From: Cudoniella acicularis
Lineage: Eukaryota > Ascomycota > Leotiomycetes > Helotiales > Helotiaceae
Direction of reading: 5' to 3'
DNA length: 64,000 nt
NCBI GenBank assembly: GCA_013054445.1
Contig: JAAMPI010000031.1
Coordinates: forward strand, 27,388 to 91,387
The position numbers were made by a program, and so were the translations under genes. Each line of letters opens with the position of its first letter. Position 1 is the first letter of the stretch. The notes beneath the pieces were generated by a model, which was not told the DNA's origin, did no database searches, and saw only the letters and a list, made by a program, of their open reading frames with translations. Positions 35,130-46,519 of the stretch are shown piece after piece.

Positions 35130-36216
35130 ATGGCTCATCCCTCAGTCCCCGCGCACTGGGGCGTCAATTTCACGCCTACAATACATCACTCCGTTGTCCC
35201 TTCTACAGACCCCAGTTCCGTCATCCTCAAGTCTCCCTTTGCCGTCCTTATCACGGGGTCAGGAAAAGGGATTGGTGAATACATTGCGTATGCATATGCG
35301 AAAGCAGGCGCTTCGACAATAATTATCAGCTCGCGGACCTTGTCCGACTTGCAGGTCGTTTCTGAGAATATCAAAAAGATATCCCCTTCCACGACTGTGC
35401 TTGCCATCCAATGCGACGTGGCTTCTGAGGCATCCGTTGTAGACCTTGTCAACAGAGTAGAAAAAGAAGTAGGGAGGCTTGACGTACTAGTTAACAATGC
35501 AGGAACGATGGAGAAATTGGTGAAAGGGAAAGATGGCACTGTTGACTACCCGAAAGGCTTATTGGAGGGAACCGCAGAAGATTTCAAAAGGGTGTATGAT
35601 GTGAATTTCTTTGGAACGTATTATATGAGTAGGTATCTGCTCCCATTATTGATAAGAAGTGAAGGTGGAGCTGGGGTGGTGATTAATATTGGTAGTGCGG
35701 CTTGTCAAGGTGAGTTTTCCCAAGGTAGGATTGAGGTTGGTAGCTGATAAGGGTGAAGCTACGACTACTTCACTGACCCCACTGGCCTATAATCTAACCA
35801 AGAGCGCTGTGCTGAGGTTAGCGGATCACATTCATACCGCGTATCACAAAGATGGAATTGTGGTGTACTCGATGCATCCTTGTAAGCGCCTTTTTGGAGT
35901 ATGAACAACAGAACCTGCTAACAGAATTTCTTAATAGCCGGTTCAGATACAGCTCTGTTGAAGGATCACCCTCCACACTGGGATAATCGTAAGTACTCGT
36001 CTCGAAGACCCTGGTCTTACCAAAGGTATTCACAGAATTCCAGTTTTTAAAGACGATATCGATCTCTGTGGCGGGTTTTGCGTCTGGCTTACTAAAGAAA
36101 GAAGAGAGTGGCTGTCAGGGAGATATATGATGTGCCATTGGGATGTTGGAGAGTTAGAAGCAATGAAAGAGGACATTGTTGAGCATGACAAATTGAAGTT
36201 TACTATGGACGTATGA
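35130..36216 (+). CDS. Classical short-chain dehydrogenase/reductase
   Basis: Exons 35130-35709, 35759-35881, 35938-35988 and 36044-36216 keep phase; 308 residues. The start is ATG 35130 (MAHPSVPAHWGVNFTP). The cofactor motif is TGSGKGIGE, then CDV at the end of beta-3, LVNNAG, and the catalytic set S (INIGSAACQ), Y and K (LAYNLTKSA). The C-terminus (LSGRYMMCHWDVGELE) is typical of a fungal SDR subgroup that I associate with secondary or hydroxy-compound metabolism. The arrangement of an alcohol/ketone oxidoreductase is secure, the substrate unknown. It is intact, in contrast to its neighbour at 33150-33882. They might once have worked together, but I cannot show it. Confidence 0.88.
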
Positions 36217-38422
36217 TAGGTGACACTTGGCTATCTCATCGCAAATGCAGAATACGTTTTGTAAAGGAAGGGCTTTCGTTGGACCGTCTGATGTATGATG
36301 CCGGTTTTGGGTGCGAATTCGTTACTGTTGGTGAATGGCTTTGCGCTGCTAATGGTAATAACTCACTTATGGCGGTGCTATACAGAATCAATACAAAAAA
36401 ACTGGCAGGCTGCAAGAAATTGAATATATGGAATGCAGTTTGTTGTGAAATTACGAAGTGGAGTGGAGTTAAATTGGCGAAGCCCGAAACAACCCCGCCT
36501 TTATTCCGAAATTTGGAGCTCAGGCAACTAATATTAGGTCCTCTAGATTTTATTTCTCACAATCGCAATGCAAGTTCTTGCTATTAGACCAAACGGTGAG
36601 ATTCAATATTTTCTGAACACTCATACAAGATAATTTCTAGATTAATACATCGAGAAGCCCTTTTTATTTTTATTCCCACCTTTTATTTTTGACAATGCGA
36701 AAGCTCACGGTAATGCACTAAGCCAACGTGAACCGAAATCATATATCCGACGAACGAACCTTCAGTTACACAAAATCTATCGTCGCACATACCGGTCCCC
36801 GAGCTACAATCATGGCTCGAGCAGCCAAGATGAAAATGCGACAGCAGTTGTGCAAAATAATTGTCATGTCTAGACTGTCCCCGAGCAATGCACCGACGAC
36901 GAATTCTGACGAAGGTTCAAGGACTCAACTCAATATATCAAGATGGCGCTCCGGCTTTGTGATTGAGTTCTTCGAAGATACTCGATTTCGGACCTATTTA
37001 GGGATATTTCTGGTAGCAGATGAAGACAACAATTTGGAGGGCTGGCAGGTCTGACGCAGTTGGTCTTTCTCTTGAGTTCAAAGGCTTCAACGATTCAGCC
37101 CATAAACCGTCGGATCCTGTTAGCAATTGTTACCTTAGCCTGTTGTGCTCGAGACTCTATTCTATCGATCGGTGAACAAACTGTTTTGTGCGGATTCGAT
37201 ATAGGTGGATATCATTGCTCGAAAGAGCTCAATGGTTGTACCAAGGTTTTGGGAGGGATCGCCTCCTATGCACCGCAACAGCAAGCTCTGGTTATCCTAC
37301 GGCCATGCATCATATCCCCCAATTCTGGTGGAATCGACACGAGACGGCTGGTATTCATGACACCTCATCTCTCTTCAAGCCTCCATTTCTCGTTTCGCGA
37401 CCTCTTTGTTGGATTTATTCCACCCATGCATTCTTAACCAGGCCACACTTTATTCTGCACCGAATACATTCGATTGGGTACTTTCTTGCTAGTCCAGTTC
37501 AAACTAATAATATGTCACCGTAGCAAAACTACTCAGCTTCGTTGACTATAAATTACGTATTCATTATTGGGTTGAAGGAAGAGCTTAGTAGTTAGGAAGA
37601 CTATTTAATGTGTTTAGATCGCTATCCTACTGTTGGTTCTTACCTTCTTCCAAACAGCCTATAGAAATTGGCCATCGCCTTTCTCCGGCACTAAGAAAAT
37701 ACCCGGCCGAGCATCATTCTCTGAAGATCCATTCGTGGATCCGCCTGCTGCTGATCCATTCTCGCTTGACCTGGCACTCGGGACCAGCCTTCTTTCTTAT
37801 CACGAGCATGTAAAACCTAGATAGCTCTTGGTTTTGTGCGGCTTGTCAATGCCATTTATCTTCATACTCATTCCTTAAGTGAACACTGTCTCCCTCGAGC
37901 GAATGGCTGTCAAAATACTGGCACGCCTATTCTTGGTAGGCTTACATCTGTATACCACGATTTTACGGGTATCCTACGACAGGAAGAAACAGACTTAATC
38001 CCATTTAAAGGAATCTGACAGGACCGCTCTCTGGACGTATCAAGGCGCATTTCACTAGAAAGGGTGTTGTGGGCAAAGCATTTCGAACTGTTCTGTCGTC
38101 GCTCCAAGTGGGGGATGGAGTCATCGTCTGAGGGTGGCTCAGCATACCCAAGGGAGGTCTCCATAAGTTTGAGTGGTGCATGGCCAGCCTGCCACCTCCT
38201 CATCTTCATGTTTCAGCCTTGAGGACAGGGTAGGCATGGCAAAACAGGTTATTCTCCATTTCTGCAATCAATGGGTCGGAGTCAGATGGCGCGATTTCCT
38301 GTATATAAAGCACGGGTTTTACAGTGTAAGAGAAATGTCTGCCCAAGTCTTAGTGGTGTCTTGCCTGAGAGATCAATATCTTTCTTTTGATTATTCACAT
38401 TTCCAAGTCCAAGTAATTCGAA
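36217..38422. other. Long intergenic region without recognisable gene
   Basis: About 2.2 kb with several frames of 60-125 codons, none with family features, and stops are scattered between short protein-like runs (for example around 37633-37824). It may hold decayed coding sequence. A weak copy of the dispersed repeat core (ATAATATGTCACCGTAGC) lies near 37508. The 3' end is the promoter of the Ser/Thr-rich gene. Confidence 0.4.
38302..38309 (+). promoter_or_regulatory. TATA box of the Ser/Thr-rich protein gene
   Basis: TATATAAA lies about 115 bp upstream of the ATG at 38423. Position and sequence fit a core promoter. Confidence 0.45.
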
Positions 38423-39196
38423 ATGAGTATTCCAAAATGTATTCTGAGGGCAGGAATCTGCGGCTTTGCCCTGGCGGCTGCTGTATCTTCTGACTGCCCA
38501 GATGCTACAACCGTGACAGAAACAACAACTGTCACGGCAGGCCCTACAGCCACGGTCACCATTTACGACTGTAGTCTATCGTCAAGTGTACCAACTACCA
38601 CCGCCCTCGCAGCTTCCAGTGTTTCTTCCGCTGCCGCCACAACCTCAATCAGCGCAGCCGCTAGTGCAACTCCATCGACTTCTTCCTCGCGAGCTTCAGC
38701 TTCAGCTGCTGCCAGCTCTAGTTCTGTTCTTTCGCAATCAGAACCTCCCTCTCAATCCTCTTCCGGTGCAGCCACAACCTCAACAGGCTCTGCAGCTGCG
38801 AGTTCACTTCCATCGAATTCATCCACACAAGCTTCAGCTACCGCCGCTGTCAGCTCTGGTTTTGCTCCTCCGCAGTCAGGCTCCTCTTCTCAAGCGCCTT
38901 CGTCTTAAGCTGCCGCCAGTACCAGATCGGTGACGATAGCTTCATCCTCTTCCGAACTTCCTTCCACCAATTCTGAGAGCCCCTCTCTACTATCCACTTC
39001 TTTTAGATTATCAGCAACTACGGGCTCCAGCAGCTGAGGAGCAGCCATCACACCAACACTTATAACTTCATCCACGTCTTCGTCTTCGGGATCTGCCACC
39101 AGTACAGGCCCGTCTTCCTCTTCCGAATTACCAGCAGCGGCTAGCTTGACCAACTCAGTGAGCTCTACAAACCCTAGGTCCGTATTCTGTTCTTGA
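38423..39196 (+). pseudogene. Ser/Thr/Ala-rich secreted protein gene with internal stops
   Basis: ATG 38423 opens a protein with a clear signal peptide (KCILRAGICGFALAAAVSS), a Cys, then a Thr/Val-rich stretch (TVTETTTVTAGPTATVTIYD). A long Ser/Ala/Thr region like those of cell-wall or mucin-like fungal proteins follows. The frame stops at TAA 38906-38908 (161 residues). The same frame and composition carry on for 42 codons to TGA 39035-39037, then on to 39194. Both inner stops are one C-to-T change away from Gln or Arg codons. Possible further small exons exist downstream (acceptors at about 39262 and 39396). The truncated form would still be secreted. Function unknown; such proteins usually sit in the wall or are shed. 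Confidence 0.65.
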
Positions 39197-40647
39197 TTTT
39201 GGGTTTATTTGGGCGCCCGTCTCAAAATATGTCTTGTGAACCATGCTAATTTCTTTATATAGATGGCGCTTCAGTATTACAGGTACGTAAATGGCAACCG
39301 TCTTCACGCCGATTCCAGCTCTCTATCAGAAACTTACTTCTTGATATTTACCCAGCCCCAGAAAAACTACTAACGTTTTTTCATTCATTATATAGGTTTG
39401 CCAGGGAACTCTCTTCCTCATGCTCTCGGACCCATCGAGTGACATTTGTTACGACGCAACGCTTCTCATGTAACCTGCGAGTACAATAGATGGCGGAGTG
39501 AGCTCGACAGTCACAATGCCAGGTGCATCCGCCACATCGACCCCATAGGCAAATTACGCCCTTGATTACGAAAGTTGAGTTTCGATCAGGATTGAGATGG
39601 CGAACACGGGAGAAACCCGTGGTAACGAAAGACAAACAAATACAAGAGTTGGAATGGATTTCTCGCTTTTTACGAGGATGATGATCAGGAGGCAATTTAA
39701 GGAGAAGCTAAGAGCACGAAGCGTGGGATTTCGGTTGGGCAAGACCGGTCGATTTATTGTCATGTTGTCATTTCATATCGTCACGAAGTTTGATGTGTAC
39801 TTCTTCAACATGGGCCGGGGAAAGTTGTCTCTCAGATTTCACGGTTGTTTTTCACAGCGGCTATGGGTTTACGATGCTTGTACGAGAAACGGCAGATGAG
39901 AGCAGATGAGAGTTATGTGTGCAATTCACTTCTTTTAGGATTCGAATTCAAAGAATTATCAACCTAATACTGTTAGGCTCGAATGTGGCCTAAAGTGATT
40001 ATTCTAAGAGAGGCACTCACTAAATGAGGAAAATGTACTCGGAAAATCTGGGAAAGAGCCTCGTAAAAGAAGAGATATTCACACTTCTTTTTAATACTCA
40101 CTAAATTATTCTACATTCTAATCAAACTGCCCCTGAAGCTGTAGAAACCGTTAAGCCCCAAGATGCGAGTCATCCAAGACAACATCTCACTCTTCACTCC
40201 TTCATTCTTCAACTTGCCCCGGTGATACCTCCGCCAGCCTCCCGAGGCAACGAGGAGGTTTCACTTCGGAGCTCATCTCCGCTTGCTCCCAAACATTCCT
40301 GGTACCTGATGCTTATGTGACTACTCTTTGGCATTGAATGTGATGGGTTGAAGTTTTTCGGGATGGCAAAGTACTGATCTTCTCGGTCTTCCCGGTCGAC
40401 GGCATCCACGCACGAAGAGGGGTTTAGAAGAAAAATGAGAGAAAGAATGGATGGTCTTCCCCTTACTACTCTCGAAGGTTATGGAAAAGTGGGGTTTGTC
40501 AGGAACGAGCCACTTGAAGTCCTTGAGCTGTAGGTTCTTCGTATTTGAGTGTGAAATTTTTCGATTTTAATTTGTCTTGATACAGTGACTGATAGTCCGG
40601 TCACCATTTCACCCCCTTTAGAGAATATCTAGAGGCAGAGCACCTCC
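39197..40647. other. Intergenic region
   Basis: About 1.45 kb between the Ser/Thr-rich gene and the 3' end of the RTP1-like gene. The frame 39597-39899 is open but has no family features. Possible 3' exons of the upstream gene lie before about 39445. Confidence 0.4.
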
Positions 40648-43469
40648 TCACTCGATCTCCTCTATCCTCGGTCGCATTTTACCATCAACATTACCACCTC
40701 CAGGCCTGATTTGCAACCCTGCTAACTCCCTGAGCTCAGTCTGCTGCACACCGGAAGGAACTAGCGAATTCATCTCCCATGCACCAAGTCCTTCAACCAC
40801 GTCCCTAGCATGCTGCCTCACAAGTCTGTCGGTATCCGTTTCCTCTACATATCCTAGAATCCTACTCACATCAGCCAGACTTTGGCCCACGAATCCAAAT
40901 CCCAATTTCTTCCCTTCCGAACGGGCAGTATCCAACGCTTTGACAAAATGCATGATCAAGAGGATAGCCGATCGGCGAATGATTGCTGTGGATGGTGATA
41001 GCTCGAGAGTGAGGATGTGGATACTTGTATCGATTGCCTTCGCCACCACATTTGATGATAATCCTGCGATATTGGCTTCCATTGCCTCTCCCAGAATAGA
41101 AAGAGCAGAAGCACGAATCCGTACGTCTTCTGAACCACGGTTGCTTTCCCAGCCCGAAACAATCTCAGATAAAATTTTAGTCTCATCGTTGATTTCGTCG
41201 TCAAATATTTGTGGGATATCACCATCCCATGCTTCTTCCGCTTCTGCGTTTTCTTTTTGCTTGGTTTTAAGAGCTCTTTGTTGTTCTTTTTCGGTCTTGG
41301 GACGGTAGCCGCGCCGACTGGCGATGAAGAGAAGACCCTTAGAGACTGACTGGGCTGTCTCACCCGTGAATGAAAGTGGATTGTTTTGAATGACTTGGAG
41401 AAGCGCTTCGCCGAGTCTTAATCGCTGGTCAAGATCGCAATCTTCATTGGAGTCAACATAGCGCTCAATGAGGTCTTTCGTCACTGCTCTTGGATGTCGT
41501 TGAGAGAGCTGGATGAATGATTGGATAGCCCGAAGATAAATGTATTCATCCTCATCCTGGAGAACAGAGGAAAAGAGTACTAGGAGGGCAGGGATGTCGA
41601 GGATGGAGTTGTTGCTGCGAATCAGAGTTGAGATGAGCTCGAGACCCTGAACGCGAACCGGAGGTGGCGAGTCGGTTGCTGTTAGGTAGGAAAGTGCAAG
41701 ACTGTAGGATTTGCGTTCTTCGAGCTGTTGGTCTGTGCGTGTTGTAGATGGCGTTGTCTCCGACTTGTCTACAGTGGCTCTAAATTTTAAGAGTAGAAGA
41801 AGATTTCGTGCTGTTGTTGTGATGTCTTGGTGGTTCATTTGGCTTATTGCTGTTAGTGAAGATTGAATAGACTCTAAATTAGTATTCTCCTGCCCTCCTC
41901 GAAAGTTTGGAGACGTTAATACTATATTTAGTAAGCTTAGTGCCACTGAAACTGCGTCGTCGCCGTCACGGCCGACTCTATCAGAAGCAGTAAAGTCTAA
42001 CAACACCTGGCGAACAAGATCCAGTACTTGATTGGAGTCGTTCACTAGCTTGTCCGGGAAAGCAATCATCATCTTTTGCATCACCTTGGCCTCGATAAGT
42101 CTCGACTCAAACTTTCCAATATCATCTTCTTTGGATTCGAGGCGAGTTAGCACGGTTTCTCGTTCTCGTGGCTCTTTGCGAAATAACCATTTACTGCACA
42201 AGGCCATAAATAAAATAGAAATTTCGACATTGAAGTCAGGCGTGTTTTCAAATAGACCCATAAATGAAATGAATTTGTCCGTTGCATTGTCAATTACTGC
42301 AAGATCCAGTTTGCGATCCGTTGAGTTAATCTCATCAGGATTCTGTTCCTGGATTTGAATGCCGCCGTCTTTGTTCGTGATATACCTCCAGTACTTTTTA
42401 TCTGATTCAGACCTGCCGGTAAATGTGAGGTTCTGTAGAATGATAGATAAAATATCTGTAGATGACGTTTGGCCATTTTTGGCCAATGAATCTTTGCCAG
42501 AAGGTGATAACTGTATCAAAATTTTCAACATTTCTCTTGCTGGTTTGCGGAACATGTTCTCGATGGCTTCAGTATCCTGTGGCCAAGATGCTAAGGACCA
42601 GAGGGGCAGAAGAATTGGCCTAAGAAGTCTTTTGGAGAGTGAAGGGTGGGGATGTGAAGTCAACAGTGTCGACAGATTACGAAGAGCTTTCGCAAGTTCT
42701 GTAGGTTGAACCAATATCTTGGGAGAACCTAGCGTGAGGATCTCTTCCTTTGAGGGGGTTTGCCAGGATGTGTTTTCCACGCTGGCGGGATCAATACATC
42801 GCATTATGGGCTCCACAAATGCTCCCCAACCAGGCATACCTGGCGCAGTTAGTAGGAGGCTGTTGAAATAGAATTCGTAACTTACCTGGTGCTCCATACT
42901 GTTTTCGACCAAGGATTCCAAACCCAATGACAAATGCCGCTGCTTTCTCCATTTCTGGCTCGCCTTCACCTTGCAGTAAGGAAAAGAGCTGGGATGCAAT
43001 ACCGGAAAACCATTTCTCTGGTGCCATACCAAGTGGCGGAGAGGAGAGAAGTTTTGAAATAGCACTTAAGGCCTCATGAGAAATGCCGGACCGCTTCTCA
43101 TTGCCCCCAGTAGCTCGACGAGAGCTTGGATGAACCGAAAGAATAAATTCAATCGTATTCTGCACTCCTCGCTGTCGAAGGGGCAACACTGCCAAGGCTG
43201 AAATCAATTGTGCACGAAGCCAGGGCTGCGTCCTACCGGGCTGAACCAAGAGGTTCAAGACTGGCATGAGTGCTAAGCTTTTCGTGCTGAAAGAAATTAG
43301 CGGATTTTTCAGAAATGGTCTGGTTGTGATACCTATTTAGTAGAGCATTGAACTCCTCTTGATTTTGTTGTCTCGACTCTTCTGGCAGTTTAGGGTCAAA
43401 TGCCAGAGTTCCTAATCGGAGAATGTTGTCAACTAGCGGCGGTTGATTTTCCTTTTTAGCAGGCTCCAT
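40648..43469 (-). CDS. RTP1: Rtp1/TANGO6-type HEAT-repeat protein
   Basis: Exons 43469-43333, 43286-42886 and 42839-40648 keep phase; 909 residues. The start is MEPAKKENQPP. The whole protein is helical repeats. The C-terminal third matches what I know of the two RTP1 C-terminal domains: ALSYLTATDSPPPVRVQGLELI, LLVLFSSVLQDEDEYIYLRAIQ, and IRRSAILLIMHFVKALD, with an acidic insert between. Yeast Rtp1 helps assembly and nuclear import of RNA polymerase II. The animal counterpart TANGO6/TMCO7 was found in secretion screens. The intron 1 and 2 splice sites are canonical, and the gene looks intact. The name rests on recalled family features. Confidence 0.82.
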
Positions 43470-46400
43470 GTCGAGTTTTCTTAGAAAGGTCACAATATAA
43501 ATAATATTAATAATTCAGGTGGCCAAGACCATCAAAGAAAAAAGGCAAACCGCCAGAAAAGTCGAGGCTTCCCAGTCGTAACTCAGGTAATGCCGTACCG
43601 AGTTCCTGGTTTAAGCCTGGCGAAGAAGCTGACAGACAATTTTGGGTCTGTCTAGCTGCTCGTCACAAGGTCCCGCAGTTCGAGAACTAAGAGCTTAAGG
43701 TGTTTAGGCTCGATTTTGAGTGTTTGAATGCGCAAGGAAGTATTCCAAGATCGGCCATGCACCAATGTTTGCGACGCCTTCCTTGAAGAGCTAACGGTTG
43801 CGACACCATATCTTGTATTTAGTAACTGTAAGTGATATGAACATTTCGTGGCGAAGAACAAGAAAGAATGAAGGCGAATCCGGCATAAAAGCTGGTGAAA
43901 GTGAGTGTAAACTTATGTAAGCAATGTCACGAGCTTTGGCGACAATCTCGCAATACGCGACGAAAAGGCACAACATGTCTTCGCGTCAAACAGTTCTTTC
44001 CCTTCCTCCATCATTCCACTCCACCCACTGCCTCTCGAATGTCGATTGCAATGCTGCCACACCTTTGCTTACATCTTCTGCTTCCTAAATCGCTCTCTAA
44101 GATTGTCATTCGACCAGCATCAGCGCCGAATTCCTTGACTGCAGCACCAAACGCGAAACGCGCCTCTTGGGATGCAACCAGATGCTCCTCCACCCGCAAC
44201 GGTACCGGCTTCTCTCGCTCCACGGAGCACACGCAAACCAAGCACTTCGCCTTCCCTATAGTTTTCTGATGTTGATCTCCGCAATGAAATCGCCATCAGA
44301 ACTTAACCCTAAGTAATTGTTGGTTCTAGCTTTGCGGTTACAGTTATTCTTCCAAATTACTAGGTCTCCGTCTACTGAGCGATCAGTCGCAACGCTGAAA
44401 GGCCGAGCTATGTCGTGATGTGTGGGGATTGAAAGGTTGGAGGGATAGTCCAGATGTCGAGAGACGGTAATACAGACTCCTCCTATGAGCCGTTTTGGTA
44501 AGAGCCTCATATCGAGGACGCTCGTCAGGGTTTTCGGCTGGGCATTATACTCTGGTTATTACGGATCGTCTTTGTCGATGCTACGATATGGAGAGGAGAT
44601 ACAATGTGGGAATGGTACAGGCTCTTCCTCGAGAAGCTGTCTTTGGGATCTTCAACAAGCTGTTCGAATCGATTAAGCGTTTTCTATATACTCTCGACAA
44701 CAAAGTGGTTGGGGCCCGGTTGGGTGTGAAGACTGAGCTCAATATCTTCCTTTGGAAAAGTCTACAAACAGACTGCCTCGCGTATTTGCTTCCACTTCCT
44801 CACGGTCGTGATACAGCTTCGATCGCACTCGTCTGAATCACTTGCTTCGGCATTTGTAGCGAGCTTTCGATAGTCTTCAAACAGAAGCAAATTAAAGAGG
44901 ATGGTCCTTCGCGACGCTTTGGTGTGGTGAAGAAATGACGTATTGCCAAGCTCCTGAGTTTTTGCATCTATTCGGAATTCCCTGTCATGGAGTCTAAGGA
45001 GATGAGAACGTTCGGTTCATTCAGTGGAGATGTCCCGTATCATTCTTAATCCGGTTCGATAGCTTTCAAGCTTTCAAAGGAGATTGTATCCACCCTTTCC
45101 TGCACAGAAACTCGCCCTCGGGCGCAGTCAGCTCACAGGACCTTCGCCGCGGCACCAGCCAAAGGCCTAGTCACTCTTGAGTGTGATCCCAACCAGCCGC
45201 ATCAACTTTCTCCCATGGGCTCGGTCCTGTGGTGATGGAAGACGCCGACACACAGTCCCACATCTTCGCGATGTTTGCACGCCATTTCCTCTAACATCCC
45301 ATCTTAATAGGTGGACGTGTTCGAGAAGTAAAGCGGTTTTTGTTGATGTCTTTTGTCCGCAATTCCTGCCCTGCATGCCTCTCTATAGGAGGACGTGCAG
45401 AGGAAACATAAAACTAATCTTAGAGGGTACTGCTATTCAAACGGAGAGAAGCCTTACTGTTGCGTTGGGGTATCTGCTATCCTTAGCTGGTCCATTTCTC
45501 GTCCGGTTCACTGCTTGGATTCGAATCATGCTATTGCTGGTGGCAATTTGATACGGTACGATACGGTTGCAGCCATGTTACCATAGGCTACGGGGCGCGA
45601 GAAAACAGAAGCAGCGGTGAGATCCTCCCTTAGAAACCTACACGACTAACACCACCTTTCTACTTTTTCTGCGGGGGTAGGAGAAAGCAAAGCGTCCAGA
45701 GCGGGACCATCTCGAGTTGGAGTCAGAGCTTAGTGCTTGTCTGATCTGGGTAGCGCCGAGCCTTCTGCCTGCTTTCTCGGATTCTGGTTTGAGATTTTGG
45801 GGTTCGCTGTGTAGGGGAAGGGGGGTCTTGGGAGTGGTTATTTAGAGACAGGCCTGGTGGTGGGTAGTCTCGGGTTGTCCCTTTGGTCTGTCATGGTCCG
45901 GGACAACCCCTCCGAGTTTTTGGAGATAAGTCTACCTTTTTGTTTTCTGGATCTGGTCTGAAGAGGTGCTAACTCTGTCGTAGAAACTCTACGACATCGC
46001 GGAGGAGCTGGAGGTTGGGAAGGGGTAGATGGAAAGCAAATATTGCGGCAAAGATATGGTTGATGATGATATGTGCGAACAATTAGACCTGGGAAAACCC
46101 ACATCAAATGTAATATTGTTTATCCTCTGAGGTGTCAAGTGCTCAGCAGTGCAAACTGACATAAAGTACTAGAGAGATATTCAAAAGTCACTAAATATAG
46201 GTATTTAATAAGTTAATATAAGATGAAACACTAGATTGGGTTGAATTCTTTTTACATATAATAATATCTTACAGTAGCAAAGATATTCAAAGTGTATTAT
46301 AGGGTTTCGCAATACTGCACGCTTAAAGTTTGAGGGGTACACATGTTATTGAGAAGATCATGCCTCAATTACTATCGTACTTCCATGGTGGATCGTTAAT

Positions 46401-46519
46401 GTTACATCATATGAATCATCGAGTCATATCCTTTTCCATCCTATATGCAAAGGTAACGTAGATGCAATGCATATCTGAAGCCAAACTCCGTTTCCCAATG
46501 CCAAATCGTCATCCAGCTA
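43470..46519. other. 3-kb intergenic region, possible decayed coding DNA
   Basis: Upstream of the RTP1-like gene. On the minus strand, about 44870-44500, there is a protein-like reading (ATNAEASDSDECDRSC, then VRKWKQIREAVCL) broken by at least two TAG codons. I cannot name it. Several plus-strand frames at 44495-45586 overlap it and are not convincing. A long-form dispersed repeat copy lies at about 46200-46320. Confidence 0.4.
46200..46320 (+). repeat. Dispersed repeat copy (long form)
   Basis: Contains AATATAAGATGAAACACTAG and ATTGGGTTGAATTCTTTT, then the core ATAATATCTTACAGTAGCAA, then GATATTCAAAGTGTATTATA and GGGTTTCGC. It aligns over the same order of blocks with the copy at 20905-21011. 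Confidence 0.7.

Noticed and set aside
33883..36216. Hydrolase and SDR as part of a secondary-metabolism cluster
   Set aside because: No synthase, P450 or pathway regulator lies nearby; two oxidoreductase/esterase genes are not enough.
45390..45586. NGEKPY motif suggesting a C2H2 zinc-finger remnant
   Set aside because: No Cys-x2-Cys/His-x3-His spacing around it; one short match is not enough.
45500..45600. tRNA-like B-box (GATTCGAATCC) on the minus strand
   Set aside because: No A-box at the right distance and no cloverleaf arms could be formed by eye.
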